DNA from: Streptomycetaceae bacterium
GTDB taxonomy: Bacteria > Actinomycetota > Actinomycetes > Nanopelagicales > Nanopelagicaceae
Length of the DNA stretch: 36,433 nucleotides
Direction of reading: 5' to 3'
Assembly (NCBI GenBank): GCA_900298985.1
Contig: OMHY01000039.1
Span: 1-36,433 of the forward strand
Shown here: piece after piece, positions 1 to 11,510 of the stretch
Layout of the letters: each line of letters starts with the position of its first letter
How positions within the stretch are numbered: position 1 is the first letter of the stretch
Notes under the pieces: model-generated
Databases searched by the model: none
What the model was told of the DNA's origin: nothing
Seen by the model: the letters and a program-made list of their open reading frames with translations, nothing else
Made by a program: the position numbers and the translations under genes

Positions 1-666
1 ATCTTTCTTAGTTCTTTCACTTAGTTTTTCGGAAAACATGGGTAATAACCTAGGCCCGGCTTCAATTAAATTTATTTTTACATGGGAAGCAGCGTGGGAA
101 TGATCGCTTGCAAGTGGACCTTTTACTAATTCTCCAATTGCACCAGCCATCTCAACTCCAGTTGGACCGCCACCTACCACTGTAATATTTAAAATAGTTT
201 CATCTTCAAATCTGCAAAGATCTTCATAGCGCCGCATTATTTCCGAGCGAATTGCAAGTGCCTCTCCCACTGATTTCATTCCCAGTGCATATTCACTTAC
301 TCCTGGAATTCCAAAATCATGATTCACCGAACCAAGTGCAATTACTAAATGATCAAAAGGAATTTGCTCAGAACTATCCAACTTTACTAATTTATTTTTA
401 TGATCAATATCAATTGGAGTAGCTAAGCGAAATCTTCCCCTAAATTTTCGCATTGCACCACGAATTGGATATGCCACATGATCTGCAGCTAAACCAGCGG
501 TACTAACTTGATAAAGTAAAGGTAAAAAAGTTTGATAATTATGATGGTCAATAACAGTTATGTCTGCAGCGGTACCAAGTTTCTTTGCTACTGCAAGACC
601 GCCAAATCCCCCTCCCAAGATAACGACCCTTGGTCGATTAGTGAATGTGGGCGGGACATTGCTCAT
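1..666 (-). CDS. ndh: Type II NADH dehydrogenase / FAD-dependent pyridine nucleotide-disulphide oxidoreductase, partial (C-terminus beyond window start)
   Basis: Reverse-strand translation from ATG at 666: MSNVPPTFTNRPRVVILGGGFGGLAVAKKLGTAADITVIDHHNYQTFLPLLYQVSTAGL...; GxGxxG dinucleotide motif and typical NDH-2 HNYQTFLPLLYQVSTAGL; open at window edge, so absent from the ORF track. Confidence 0.9.
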   Translation of the reverse strand, partial: MSNVPPTFTNRPRVVILGGGFGGLAVAKKLGTAADITVIDHHNYQTFLPLLYQVSTAGLAADHVAYPIRGAMRKFRGRFRLATPIDIDHKNKLVKLDSSEQIPFDHLVIALGSVNHDFGIPGVSEYALGMKSVGEALAIRSEIMRRYEDLCRFEDETILNITVVGGGPTGVEMAGAIGELVKGPLASDHSHAASHVKINLIEAGPRLLPMFSEKLSERTKKD

Positions 667-757
667 GGCGGTATTTTATTGGGTGAGAGATATTAATACC
701 CAAAATAAACTCAGGGACAGACTTTTACCCCGAACTTTTATATGGAACAATTCTTAA

Positions 758-2086
758 ATGCATCAATTTAATGCTCAAGTTGAGGAATTGGCAGCTGCGA
801 TATTGGAATATAGCTTAGAGCGGTTGAAATCAGATCCACCCCTAGATGCACCTAAAACTGAAGCAGAATTAAAAGAATTAGCAGGGGAAACAATTACTGA
901 AAGTGGAATGGGTGGAATTGCAGCATTAAATCTATTTAAAGAAGTATTAGCCCCGGCTTGTATCTCAACTGATCATCCAAGATATTTAGCATTTATTCCC
1001 TCTGCTCCAAGTGAATCAGCAAACTTATTTGATTTAGTAGTAGGTGCTAGCGCACTTTATGGTGGTTCCTGGTTAGAGGGTGCAGGAGCGGTGTATGCAG
1101 AAAATCAGGCGTTGGCTTGGTTAGCATCGCTCGCAAATTTTCCAGAAACTAGCAGGGGAGTATTCCTGCAAGGTGGAACTATTGGAAATTTATCAGCTTT
1201 AGTTGCGGCACGAGATAAAGCACGAAAAACACATCCGGAAATTGAAAAGTGGGCGGTAATTACCACCTCACTTGCGCATTCATCAATTTATAGCGCAAGT
1301 GAAATTATGGATATTGAATTAATTAAGCTGGAAGATAGCTATAAATTACAAGAAACTATTAATCATTATCAAAGCAAGCCTAAACATGGGATATGTGCTG
1401 TGGTTGCAACCGCTGGTTCTACTAATTTAGGAATTATTGATGATTTAATTAGTATTGGAATTGCGGCAAATAAAAATCACATTTGGTTTCATGTGGATGG
1501 TGCTTATGGGCTAGCTGGATTAGTGAGTGAAAAAGTAAGACCTTTGTTTGTTGGATTAGAACTAGCTGATTCTTTTATTGTAGATCCTCATAAATGGTTA
1601 TTTGCGCCCTTTGATGCTTGTGCTTTAATTTATAAAAATCCAAAAGATGGTAAGGATGCGCATACCCAGCATGCAACATATTTGGATACATTAAATCAAG
1701 ATGATGAATTTAATCCGAGTGATTATGGAATTCAATTAACCCGAAGAGCCAGAGGATTGCCTTTCTGGTTTTCAGTTGCGGCACATGGAACAAAAGAGTA
1801 TGAAGCAGCATTAGATCACACTATGGATATTGCTTTGCAAGCAGCGCAATTAATTAAGGAACATCCAAATTTGGAATTACTGATGGAGCCAAAATTATCG
1901 ATTGTGGCCTTTACTCGAAAAGGCTGGGAGCTTTCTGACTATGAAAATTGGTCAGATACTTTGCTATCAGACCAAATTGCTTTTGTCACCCCTTCCGCAC
2001 ACAATGGAGTTCCAATTTTGCGTTTTGCAATAGTCAATCCTTGGACTCAAATATCGGATATCAAAATAATTTTAGACCGGCTTTAA
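758..2086 (+). CDS. Pyridoxal-dependent decarboxylase (group II, aromatic-L-amino-acid/glutamate decarboxylase-like)
   Basis: 442 aa ORF; HVDGAYG and SFIVDPHKWLF PLP-lysine motif. Confidence 0.88.
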   Translation: MHQFNAQVEELAAAILEYSLERLKSDPPLDAPKTEAELKELAGETITESGMGGIAALNLFKEVLAPACISTDHPRYLAFIPSAPSESANLFDLVVGASALYGGSWLEGAGAVYAENQALAWLASLANFPETSRGVFLQGGTIGNLSALVAARDKARKTHPEIEKWAVITTSLAHSSIYSASEIMDIELIKLEDSYKLQETINHYQSKPKHGICAVVATAGSTNLGIIDDLISIGIAANKNHIWFHVDGAYGLAGLVSEKVRPLFVGLELADSFIVDPHKWLFAPFDACALIYKNPKDGKDAHTQHATYLDTLNQDDEFNPSDYGIQLTRRARGLPFWFSVAAHGTKEYEAALDHTMDIALQAAQLIKEHPNLELLMEPKLSIVAFTRKGWELSDYENWSDTLLSDQIAFVTPSAHNGVPILRFAIVNPWTQISDIKIILDRL

Positions 2087-2134
2087 TTTTGTAAAATTAA
2101 TTGGGAAGTAGCCACATTTTTATATTGAAATAGA

Positions 2135-2140
2135 TATTAT
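2135..2140 (+). promoter_or_regulatory. -10-like hexamer, leaderless promoter of the DUF3263 gene
   Basis: TATTAT, 6-nt spacer (ttacat), ATG 2147. Confidence 0.55.
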
Positions 2141-2146
2141 TTACAT

Positions 2147-2416
2147 ATGTCCTTGTCTGATCCGGCCTATCATTTATCAGAAAAATCCAGTAGTTCACTA
2201 ACGCCTCTGGAAGTAAAGATGTTGGAGTTTGAAGGCAATTGGTGGCGTTATGCCGGCGCAAAAGAAGCTGCAATCAAAGAGGAATTTAATTTCTCCGCAA
2301 CCACCTATTACCAGGCTTTAAACAATCTAATTGATCGGGATGACGCTTTGGCTTTTTCACCAATCTTGGTAAAACGCCTGCGCAGATTGCGGGAACGCAG
2401 ATTATCTAGAGGCTGA
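2147..2416 (+). CDS. DUF3263 family protein (small actinobacterial protein)
   Basis: LTPLEVKMLEFEGNWWRYAGAKEAAIKEEFNFSATTYYQALNNLIDRDDAL...LVKRLRRLRERR matches the DUF3263 pattern. Confidence 0.85.
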   Translation: MSLSDPAYHLSEKSSSSLTPLEVKMLEFEGNWWRYAGAKEAAIKEEFNFSATTYYQALNNLIDRDDALAFSPILVKRLRRLRERRLSRG

Positions 2417-2572
2417 TGTCGCCTAATATCTGGGTTTTCCAGGCTTGATTCCCTTTTCTCCATCGATTTCAACTCATAAACACCCATCAATTTGAGCCTA
2501 GTCTCCATGACCACTAGATTATGGGCCTGCTTAGCCGGGAATAAAACGCCCATCTACCTTGTTATTCCATAG

Positions 2573-4231
<1,659 letters not shown>

Positions 4232-4245
4232 AAATTTAAACGCTT

Positions 4246-4283
4246 AAAAGCCCCGCGTTTATCTCTAAAAACGCGGGGCTTTT
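4246..4283 (+). terminator. Rho-independent terminator of groL
   Basis: Perfect 15-bp stem AAAAGCCCCGCGTTT / AAACGCGGGGCTTTT with 8-nt loop. Confidence 0.93.
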
Positions 4284-4343
4284 ACCTTGTTCCTTACCAT
4301 GAATGAAACCATATATGAAAAAATGAGAAGCAAAATAGATAGG

Positions 4344-4349
4344 TAGAAT
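4344..4349 (+). promoter_or_regulatory. -10-like hexamer, leaderless promoter of the DUF3027 gene
   Basis: TAGAAT, 6-nt spacer (aagcaa), GTG 4356. Confidence 0.55.
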
Positions 4350-4355
4350 AAGCAA

Positions 4356-5039
4356 GTGAATTCAGAAGCATTAAAGCAAGCGGATCGATTTGATGCCGCT
4401 GATATTGCGCGCGCTGCATTGCTCTCTGATTCTGAGACTGCCACCCAAGTTGGCGAATTAATAAAAATTGAAACTGTAGAAGAACATATTGATGCCTATT
4501 ATTTTGAATCTTTGCATCCAGGTTATATTGGTTGGAATTGGTTAGTTACAATTTCAAAATTAGAAGATTACGCACCAACAATATGTGACACTGTTTTGCT
4601 ACCAACTGAGTCAGCATTAATGGCCCCAGCGTGGATTCCATATCAAGATCGATTACAGCCAGGGGATTTAAAACCGGGTGACATAATTCCTACAAGTCCA
4701 GATGATGTTCGACTTGTTCCTGCAAGTAATGTTTTGCCTGAGGATGAAGAATTAGATTTGATTGAATTGTTTGAATTTGGAGCAAGCAAGGCTCGAGTAT
4801 TGTCAGTAACGGGAAAAGATTTAGCAAGCAAACGTTGGCATGAAGGAGAGCAAGGACCCAAGGCTCTAATTGCCCAAAGTTCGAGTAAACCTTGTGGGAG
4901 TTGCGGTTTTTATATTCCATTATCTGGCTCTTTGAAAAAAGCTTTTGGTGTTTGTGCAAATTTATTAGCACCGGATGATGGCAAGGTAGTTTCAGTTGAT
5001 CATGGATGTGGTGCACATTCTGAAGTACTAGTTCGTTAA
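4356..5039 (+). CDS. DUF3027 family protein with C-terminal Cys/His putative Zn-binding region
   Basis: GTG start; YIGWNWLVTI and CGSCGFYIPLSGSL...VCANLLAPDDGKVVSVDHGCGAHSE typical of actinobacterial DUF3027. Confidence 0.82.
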   Translation: MNSEALKQADRFDAADIARAALLSDSETATQVGELIKIETVEEHIDAYYFESLHPGYIGWNWLVTISKLEDYAPTICDTVLLPTESALMAPAWIPYQDRLQPGDLKPGDIIPTSPDDVRLVPASNVLPEDEELDLIELFEFGASKARVLSVTGKDLASKRWHEGEQGPKALIAQSSSKPCGSCGFYIPLSGSLKKAFGVCANLLAPDDGKVVSVDHGCGAHSEVLVR

Positions 5040-5081
5040 TTGGATTTTGATTTAAAATTTTCTCAAGGAAAGGAGAAGGCT

Positions 5082-5465
5082 ATGCCACTAGGAAGAGTTA
5101 AATGGTTTAGTTTAGAGAAAGGTTTTGGTTTTATTTCCTCAGATGAGGGTGAAGATGTTTATCTTGCTGCTTCTGCTTTACCTGAAGGTATAGCTACAGT
5201 GAAGCCCGGAACCAAATTAGAATTTGGTGTTGCGGAAGGCAGGAGAGGACCACAAGCACTTTCAGTTCGAATCATTGAAGAAGGTCCCTCAGTTGTAGCA
5301 AATACTCGAATCAATGCTGATGATTTAGCAACTATGATTGAAGATACGATTAAAATTCTAGATCGTGTGGGAAATGGATTGCGCCATGGTCGTCACCCAA
5401 ATGCACAAGAAGGTGAAAGGCTCGCAAAAGTATTGCGCGGAATTGCATCTCAAATAGAAAACTAA
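5082..5465 (+). CDS. Cold-shock domain protein with C-terminal extension
   Basis: MPLGRVKWFSLEKGFGFISSDEGEDVYLAASAL; start at 5082 preferred over 5040 because of SD aaggaaaggag and the CSD boundary. Confidence 0.9.
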   Translation: MPLGRVKWFSLEKGFGFISSDEGEDVYLAASALPEGIATVKPGTKLEFGVAEGRRGPQALSVRIIEEGPSVVANTRINADDLATMIEDTIKILDRVGNGLRHGRHPNAQEGERLAKVLRGIASQIEN

Positions 5466-5645
5466 TTATTTCAATCTTTTTACGGAGTAAATGTATCCAA
5501 AAATTCCTAAAGCTACTCCGATAAAAGAGATCCAAAATAAATCAAAGTTTTTTTGAGTAAAAAGGCTGAAAATTAAAATAACAAACCAAACTACGGTACC
5601 CATTTTTATTACAGAGAGAGCAGAATACTTGGTTTGAATTTTCAC
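5466..5645 (-). CDS. Small DUF2530-like membrane protein (59 aa), not in supplied ORF track
   Basis: GTG start at 5645; VKIQTKYSALSVIKMGTVVWFVILIFSLFTQKNFDLFWISFIGVALGIFGYIYSVKRLK*; two hydrophobic segments, immediately abuts the stop of the cold-shock gene. Confidence 0.72.
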   Translation of the reverse strand: MKIQTKYSALSVIKMGTVVWFVILIFSLFTQKNFDLFWISFIGVALGIFGYIYSVKRLK

Positions 5646-5704
5646 CCTTCAATCTTAAGGTATATGTAGTTTCAAATCCAAAATAAAAGGACTAGAGTTT
5701 CTAA

Positions 5705-6928
5705 ATGATTTCAAAGAAAAATTCATTGAGATCATTTCAGCATTATAATTTTAGACTTTTTTGGTCAGCAAACTTTGTTTCTAATATAGGTACTTGGGCT
5801 GCAAGAGTGGCTCAGGATTGGTTAGTGGTTAATGACCTACATCGAGGTGGATCAGAGTTAGGAATAGTAACCGCTTTGCAATTCGCACCTGCTTTCTTTT
5901 TGAGTATTCATGGTGGAGTGCTTGCGGATAAATTTCCAAAAAGAAGATTGTTAATATTAACAAATCTCGGTGGAGGTATAACCTCGCTGATAATTGGCTT
6001 ATTGGTCATAGCCCATCAAATTACATTGATTGAAGTATTTTTGCTCGCATTTCTCTCTGGGATTTTCAGTGCAATAGATTCTCCTGTTAGACAAAGTTTT
6101 AATTCCGAGGTAGTAGCTAAGGAAAATGTGGCAAACGCTGTCTCTTTAAACTCCGCAAATTTTAATTCTGGAAGAATAATTGGACCTGCGGTATCTGGTT
6201 TATTGATTGAAGCATTTCACACTGGCCCATCTTTTATTGTCAATGCAATCTCTTATCTAGGGGTGATTGCAGCATTGCTATCAATGAAAAAATCTGAATT
6301 AAACATTCCTCCCACTCAAGAAAGCGCTCCAATTGCAGAGGTAATTAAGTACCTAAAGGAACGAAAAGATTTAGTTGTGGTGATGGCTACTGTATTTTTT
6401 GCCGCTACATTTGGTTTAAATTTTCAGATTTTTAACACCTTGTTAGCCACAAAAATATTTCATAAATCAGCGGGAGCGTATGGATTGTTGGGAACGTATC
6501 TTGCAGTTGGTGCTCTAGTTGCTGCATTAGTTTCTGCCAATATGGATAGTTGGCGAAAACCAAAAGCAATATCTCGAAACGCTAGATTATTTGGTTTTGC
6601 ATTGGCTTTACTGGCTTGGTCACCTAACTATATTTTTTATTCTATTGCATTACCTTTTGTAGGGTTTATTGCCTTAAGTACCATGATCAATGCTAACTCT
6701 TATGTGCAAACCACCGCTAAACCTAAACTTCGTGGCCGCGTTTTAGGAGTCTATCTATTTATTTTTCTAGGTACCTCACCTATTGGTTCTCTTTTTATTG
6801 GTTATCTATCAGATAAATTTGGCATCAGAGAAACTATGATTTTTTGTGGTGCAGTTACTCTCATTGGCTCTTTTGCCGTATATAGAGTACTGCAATCAAA
6901 AATAGTTGAATTTGAAATAACTAATTAG
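5705..6928 (+). CDS. MFS transporter (MFS_3 / enterobactin-exporter-like)
   Basis: 407 aa with multiple TM segments; NFRLFWSANFVSNIGTWAARVAQDWLV, GGVLADKFPKRRLL. Confidence 0.88.
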   Translation: MISKKNSLRSFQHYNFRLFWSANFVSNIGTWAARVAQDWLVVNDLHRGGSELGIVTALQFAPAFFLSIHGGVLADKFPKRRLLILTNLGGGITSLIIGLLVIAHQITLIEVFLLAFLSGIFSAIDSPVRQSFNSEVVAKENVANAVSLNSANFNSGRIIGPAVSGLLIEAFHTGPSFIVNAISYLGVIAALLSMKKSELNIPPTQESAPIAEVIKYLKERKDLVVVMATVFFAATFGLNFQIFNTLLATKIFHKSAGAYGLLGTYLAVGALVAALVSANMDSWRKPKAISRNARLFGFALALLAWSPNYIFYSIALPFVGFIALSTMINANSYVQTTAKPKLRGRVLGVYLFIFLGTSPIGSLFIGYLSDKFGIRETMIFCGAVTLIGSFAVYRVLQSKIVEFEITN

Positions 6929-6930
6929 AT

Positions 6931-8082
<1,152 letters not shown>

Positions 8083-8769
8083 TTAAGGATTTAATCTAAC
8101 TTTATTCCACTCAGATTCAGAATTACTTTCTGTACCTTCGAGGTTCAAACTATAGAGCACTCGGTCATGGAGCCGAGAATTTCTTCCTTGCCAAAACTCA
8201 ATTGTGCGAGGTATCACTAAATAACCACCCCAATATTCTGGTCTGGGGACTGGCTTGCCCTCTGGAAATTTCAATTTGAAATGATTGTATCTTTCAACTA
8301 ATTCCTTGCGAGATGCAATTTCTTCAGATTGCAAACTAGCCCATGCTGCAATTTGAGAACCATAAGGTCTTAAATCAAAATATAAATCACTCTCACTAGC
8401 CGCCAGTTTGGTTGCTCGCCCTTGAATGATTACCTGTCTTTCCATTGCATACCAAGGAAATAGCAAACTTACCCGATGTTCTTTGGCAATAGCTTGACCT
8501 TTGCGGGATTGATAATTGGTAAAAAAAGTAAAGCCCCGATTGCTAAATTCTTTTAATAATACCGTTCTTGCTATCGGACCATCAAAATTTAGAGTGGAAA
8601 GAATCATCGCATTTGGTTCTACAACAAATTTATTATTTGCTGCTTCTTGGAACCAATCCTTAAATAAATTAAAAGGTGAATTAGGAAGAGTTTCTTCCTC
8701 TAAACCAGTTTCTGCATATTGCCGACGCATTCCATAAAGTTCAGAACGAATCTCATCATCATTAGACAT
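8083..8769 (-). CDS. pdxH: Pyridoxamine 5'-phosphate oxidase
   Basis: PNAMILSTL, RTVLLKEFSNRGFTFFTNYQSRKG, FWQGRNSRLHDR; strong SD gcaggaggtggg. Confidence 0.95.
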   Translation of the reverse strand: MSNDDEIRSELYGMRRQYAETGLEEETLPNSPFNLFKDWFQEAANNKFVVEPNAMILSTLNFDGPIARTVLLKEFSNRGFTFFTNYQSRKGQAIAKEHRVSLLFPWYAMERQVIIQGRATKLAASESDLYFDLRPYGSQIAAWASLQSEEIASRKELVERYNHFKLKFPEGKPVPRPEYWGGYLVIPRTIEFWQGRNSRLHDRVLYSLNLEGTESNSESEWNKVRLNP

Positions 8770-9017
8770 GCACCCACCTCCTGCTTTGGTTCATAATTCT
8801 TGACCCAATCTTATTGTGAAGTTAAAAATAGTATTTTTATTGGATAAATGTATCTAACCTCACTATTTTTTTCAGATTTCAGGCTAGGTAGTGACTTTTC
8901 AAAAGCATATGACTAATAGCAGAATTAGCACCAGCGTTTTAAGTGATTTACCGGATTCCAATGGCGGAAAATCCCATCGAGAACTGCAAACTTTGGAAAT
9001 GAGAATGGAGAGCCCTA

Positions 9018-10133
9018 ATGGCTGATGATTTTAAACCTGGTTTAGAAGGCGTAATTGCTTTCGAATCTTTGATTGCGGAACCAGATAAAGAGGGCAGTGC
9101 TTTACGTTATCGTGGAGTTGATATTGAAGAGTTGGTTGGAAAAGTTTCTTTTGGAAATGTTTGGGGATTATTAGTTGATGATCAATTTAATCCTGGATTA
9201 CCTTTTGCAGAGCCTCATGAAATTCCGATTCATACTGGGGATGTCCGAGTAGATGTGCAGTCTGCCATCGCAATGTTGACCCCTGATTGGGGATTGAAAC
9301 CTTTATTGGATATTAGTGATGAAGAAGCTAGAGAAAATTTAGCAAAGGTTTCAGTAATGGTGCTTTCCTATGCAGCTCAAGCAGCACGTGGAGATTTGAA
9401 AGCGGTACCCGAGGCAGAAATTGCTAAAGGAAAAACAGTTGTAGAAAGAATGATGATACGTTGGAGAGGGGAACCCGATCCAAAGCATGTGCAAGCAGTT
9501 GATGCATATTTTGTTTCAGCAGCAGAACATGGAATGAATGCTTCAACTTTTACCGGCAGAGTAATTGCCTCCACTGGTGCAGATGTTGCAGCAGCAATTT
9601 CTGGTGCAATTGGTGCTATGTCTGGACCATTACATGGTGGTGCACCTTCCCGTGTATTGGGAATGATTGAAGATGTTGAACGTGCAGGGGATGCAAGAAA
9701 ATATGTAAAAGGTTTATTAGATCGCGGAGATAGATTGATGGGATTTGGCCATCGGGTTTATCGTGCAGAAGATCCTAGAGCCAGAACATTGCGTCGAATT
9801 GCACAAGAGTTGGGCGCACCTAGATATCAAGTTGCAGTGGAGTTAGAAAAAGCTGCACTCGCAGAATTACATGAAAGACATCCGGAGCGAGTACTAGAAA
9901 CAAATGTGGAATTTTGGGCGGCAATTGTTTTAGATTTTGCAGAAGTACCTGCAAATTTATTTACCTCGATGTTCACTTCAGCACGTACCGCTGGTTGGTC
10001 AGCACATATTTTGGAACAAAAAAGAGCTGGCCGAATTATTAGACCTTCTGCAAGATATATTGGTCATGCGCCACGTTCAGTAGCAGAGGTTTCTGGTTGG
10101 ACACCTGCGCTCACACAAATCTACGGTGCCTAA
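9018..10133 (+). CDS. Citrate synthase (citrate synthase 2 type)
   Basis: FKPGLEGVIAFES...ALRYRGVDIEELVG, GPLHGGAPSRV, MGFGHRVYRAEDPRA. Confidence 0.95.
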   Translation: MADDFKPGLEGVIAFESLIAEPDKEGSALRYRGVDIEELVGKVSFGNVWGLLVDDQFNPGLPFAEPHEIPIHTGDVRVDVQSAIAMLTPDWGLKPLLDISDEEARENLAKVSVMVLSYAAQAARGDLKAVPEAEIAKGKTVVERMMIRWRGEPDPKHVQAVDAYFVSAAEHGMNASTFTGRVIASTGADVAAAISGAIGAMSGPLHGGAPSRVLGMIEDVERAGDARKYVKGLLDRGDRLMGFGHRVYRAEDPRARTLRRIAQELGAPRYQVAVELEKAALAELHERHPERVLETNVEFWAAIVLDFAEVPANLFTSMFTSARTAGWSAHILEQKRAGRIIRPSARYIGHAPRSVAEVSGWTPALTQIYGA

Positions 10134-10171
10134 CTTCTGCGACTTATTGAATTGAGATTTAAACTCTATTC

Positions 10172-11509
10172 ATGGGGAAATCTTTATTCTGGTTTAGAAG
10201 AGATTTGCGTTTGGGTGATAACCCTGCATTAGCAAACGCCATAGCAAATGGGGATGAAACTTTAGTTATATTTCACATGGATGCTGATATTTGGAATCGA
10301 GCAGGTGAATATAGAAATGCATATTTAACCCAATCATTGAAAGAGTTATCCAAATCCCTCTCTGGTAATTTATTGATAGTCAGTGGTGATTTAACAAAAA
10401 CTTTTCAAGAAATTGTTAAAAAATATAATATAGATCAAATTCATGCTGCAAAACAATATGCACCATTTGGAGTGAATCAAGAAGTGCAGTTAGAAAAAGC
10501 TGGTTTTAAAATTGAATTTACCGGTTCACCATATGCAATTGCACCAGGAAGAGTTCAAAAACCAGATGGTGGAAATTATCGGGTTTATACCCCTTTTTAT
10601 AAAGCATGGGTAGCTCATGGCTGGCGAAAACCAATTGCAGTACCAGATAAATTGAATCTAATCTCTCCCTTAAAAAAAGATCAAGTGAATTTTTTTCAAG
10701 AAGTTCCTAAAGGTGTGGAGTTACAAACTGCTGGCGAGGCAGCAGCTCTCGCTAGATTTGAAGAATTCAAGAAAAATGGCTTAAATCAATATGATGAAAT
10801 GCGAAACTATCCTGGAGTAAAGGGAGTGAGTAGATTAAGTCCACATTTGCGTTGGGGAGAAATCCATCCTCGAACTTTGCTGGCTGATCTAAAAAATAAC
10901 TCAGCACATGAAGTGTTTCGCAAAGAAATTGCTTGGCGGGAATTTTATGCAGATGTATTACACCACTATCCTCACACCACTCGGGATTATTACAGTCCTA
11001 AATATGCAGAGATGCGATATGAAAAACCAGACGGGAAATTCAAAGCATGGTGTGAAGGTAAAACAGGTTTTCCAATAGTAGATGCAGGTATGCGACAACT
11101 TTTAGCAGAAGGTTGGATGCATAATCGGGTGCGAATGATTGTTGCTTCATTCTTAGTAAAAGACTTGCATTTAGAGTGGCATCATGGGGCCAATTACTTT
11201 ATGAAATATTTAATAGACAATGATGTGGCTTCAAATTCTCATGGCTGGCAATGGACTGCAGGATGTGGCACAGATGCTTCTCCTTATTATCGAATCTTTA
11301 ATCCCATAGAACAAGGAAGAAAATTTGATCCAGAAGGTACCTACATCAAAAAATATGTACCGGAGTTAAGAGAAGTGCCGGTTGAAGAAATTCATGAACC
11401 TCATCTATCAAATGCTTGGAAAAAATCGGGATATGTAAAACCTATAGTTGATCATGCTTTGGAAAGAAAGGAATCGCTAGCTAGATTAGCGGAGATAAAA
11501 GAGAATTAA
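10172..11509 (+). CDS. phrB: Deoxyribodipyrimidine photolyase (cryptochrome/photolyase family)
   Basis: LFWFRRDLRLGDNPAL, MRQLLAEGWMHNRVRMIVASFLVKDL, WQWTAGCGTDASPYYRIFNP. Confidence 0.95.
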   Translation: MGKSLFWFRRDLRLGDNPALANAIANGDETLVIFHMDADIWNRAGEYRNAYLTQSLKELSKSLSGNLLIVSGDLTKTFQEIVKKYNIDQIHAAKQYAPFGVNQEVQLEKAGFKIEFTGSPYAIAPGRVQKPDGGNYRVYTPFYKAWVAHGWRKPIAVPDKLNLISPLKKDQVNFFQEVPKGVELQTAGEAAALARFEEFKKNGLNQYDEMRNYPGVKGVSRLSPHLRWGEIHPRTLLADLKNNSAHEVFRKEIAWREFYADVLHHYPHTTRDYYSPKYAEMRYEKPDGKFKAWCEGKTGFPIVDAGMRQLLAEGWMHNRVRMIVASFLVKDLHLEWHHGANYFMKYLIDNDVASNSHGWQWTAGCGTDASPYYRIFNPIEQGRKFDPEGTYIKKYVPELREVPVEEIHEPHLSNAWKKSGYVKPIVDHALERKESLARLAEIKEN

Positions 11510-11510
11510 G

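Noticed and set aside
560-757. 65-aa plus-strand ORF MSAAVPSFFATARPPNPPPKITTLG...
   Set aside because: Lies antisense to the NDH-2 N-terminus; its sequence is the complement of a conserved FAD-binding region, so it is spurious.
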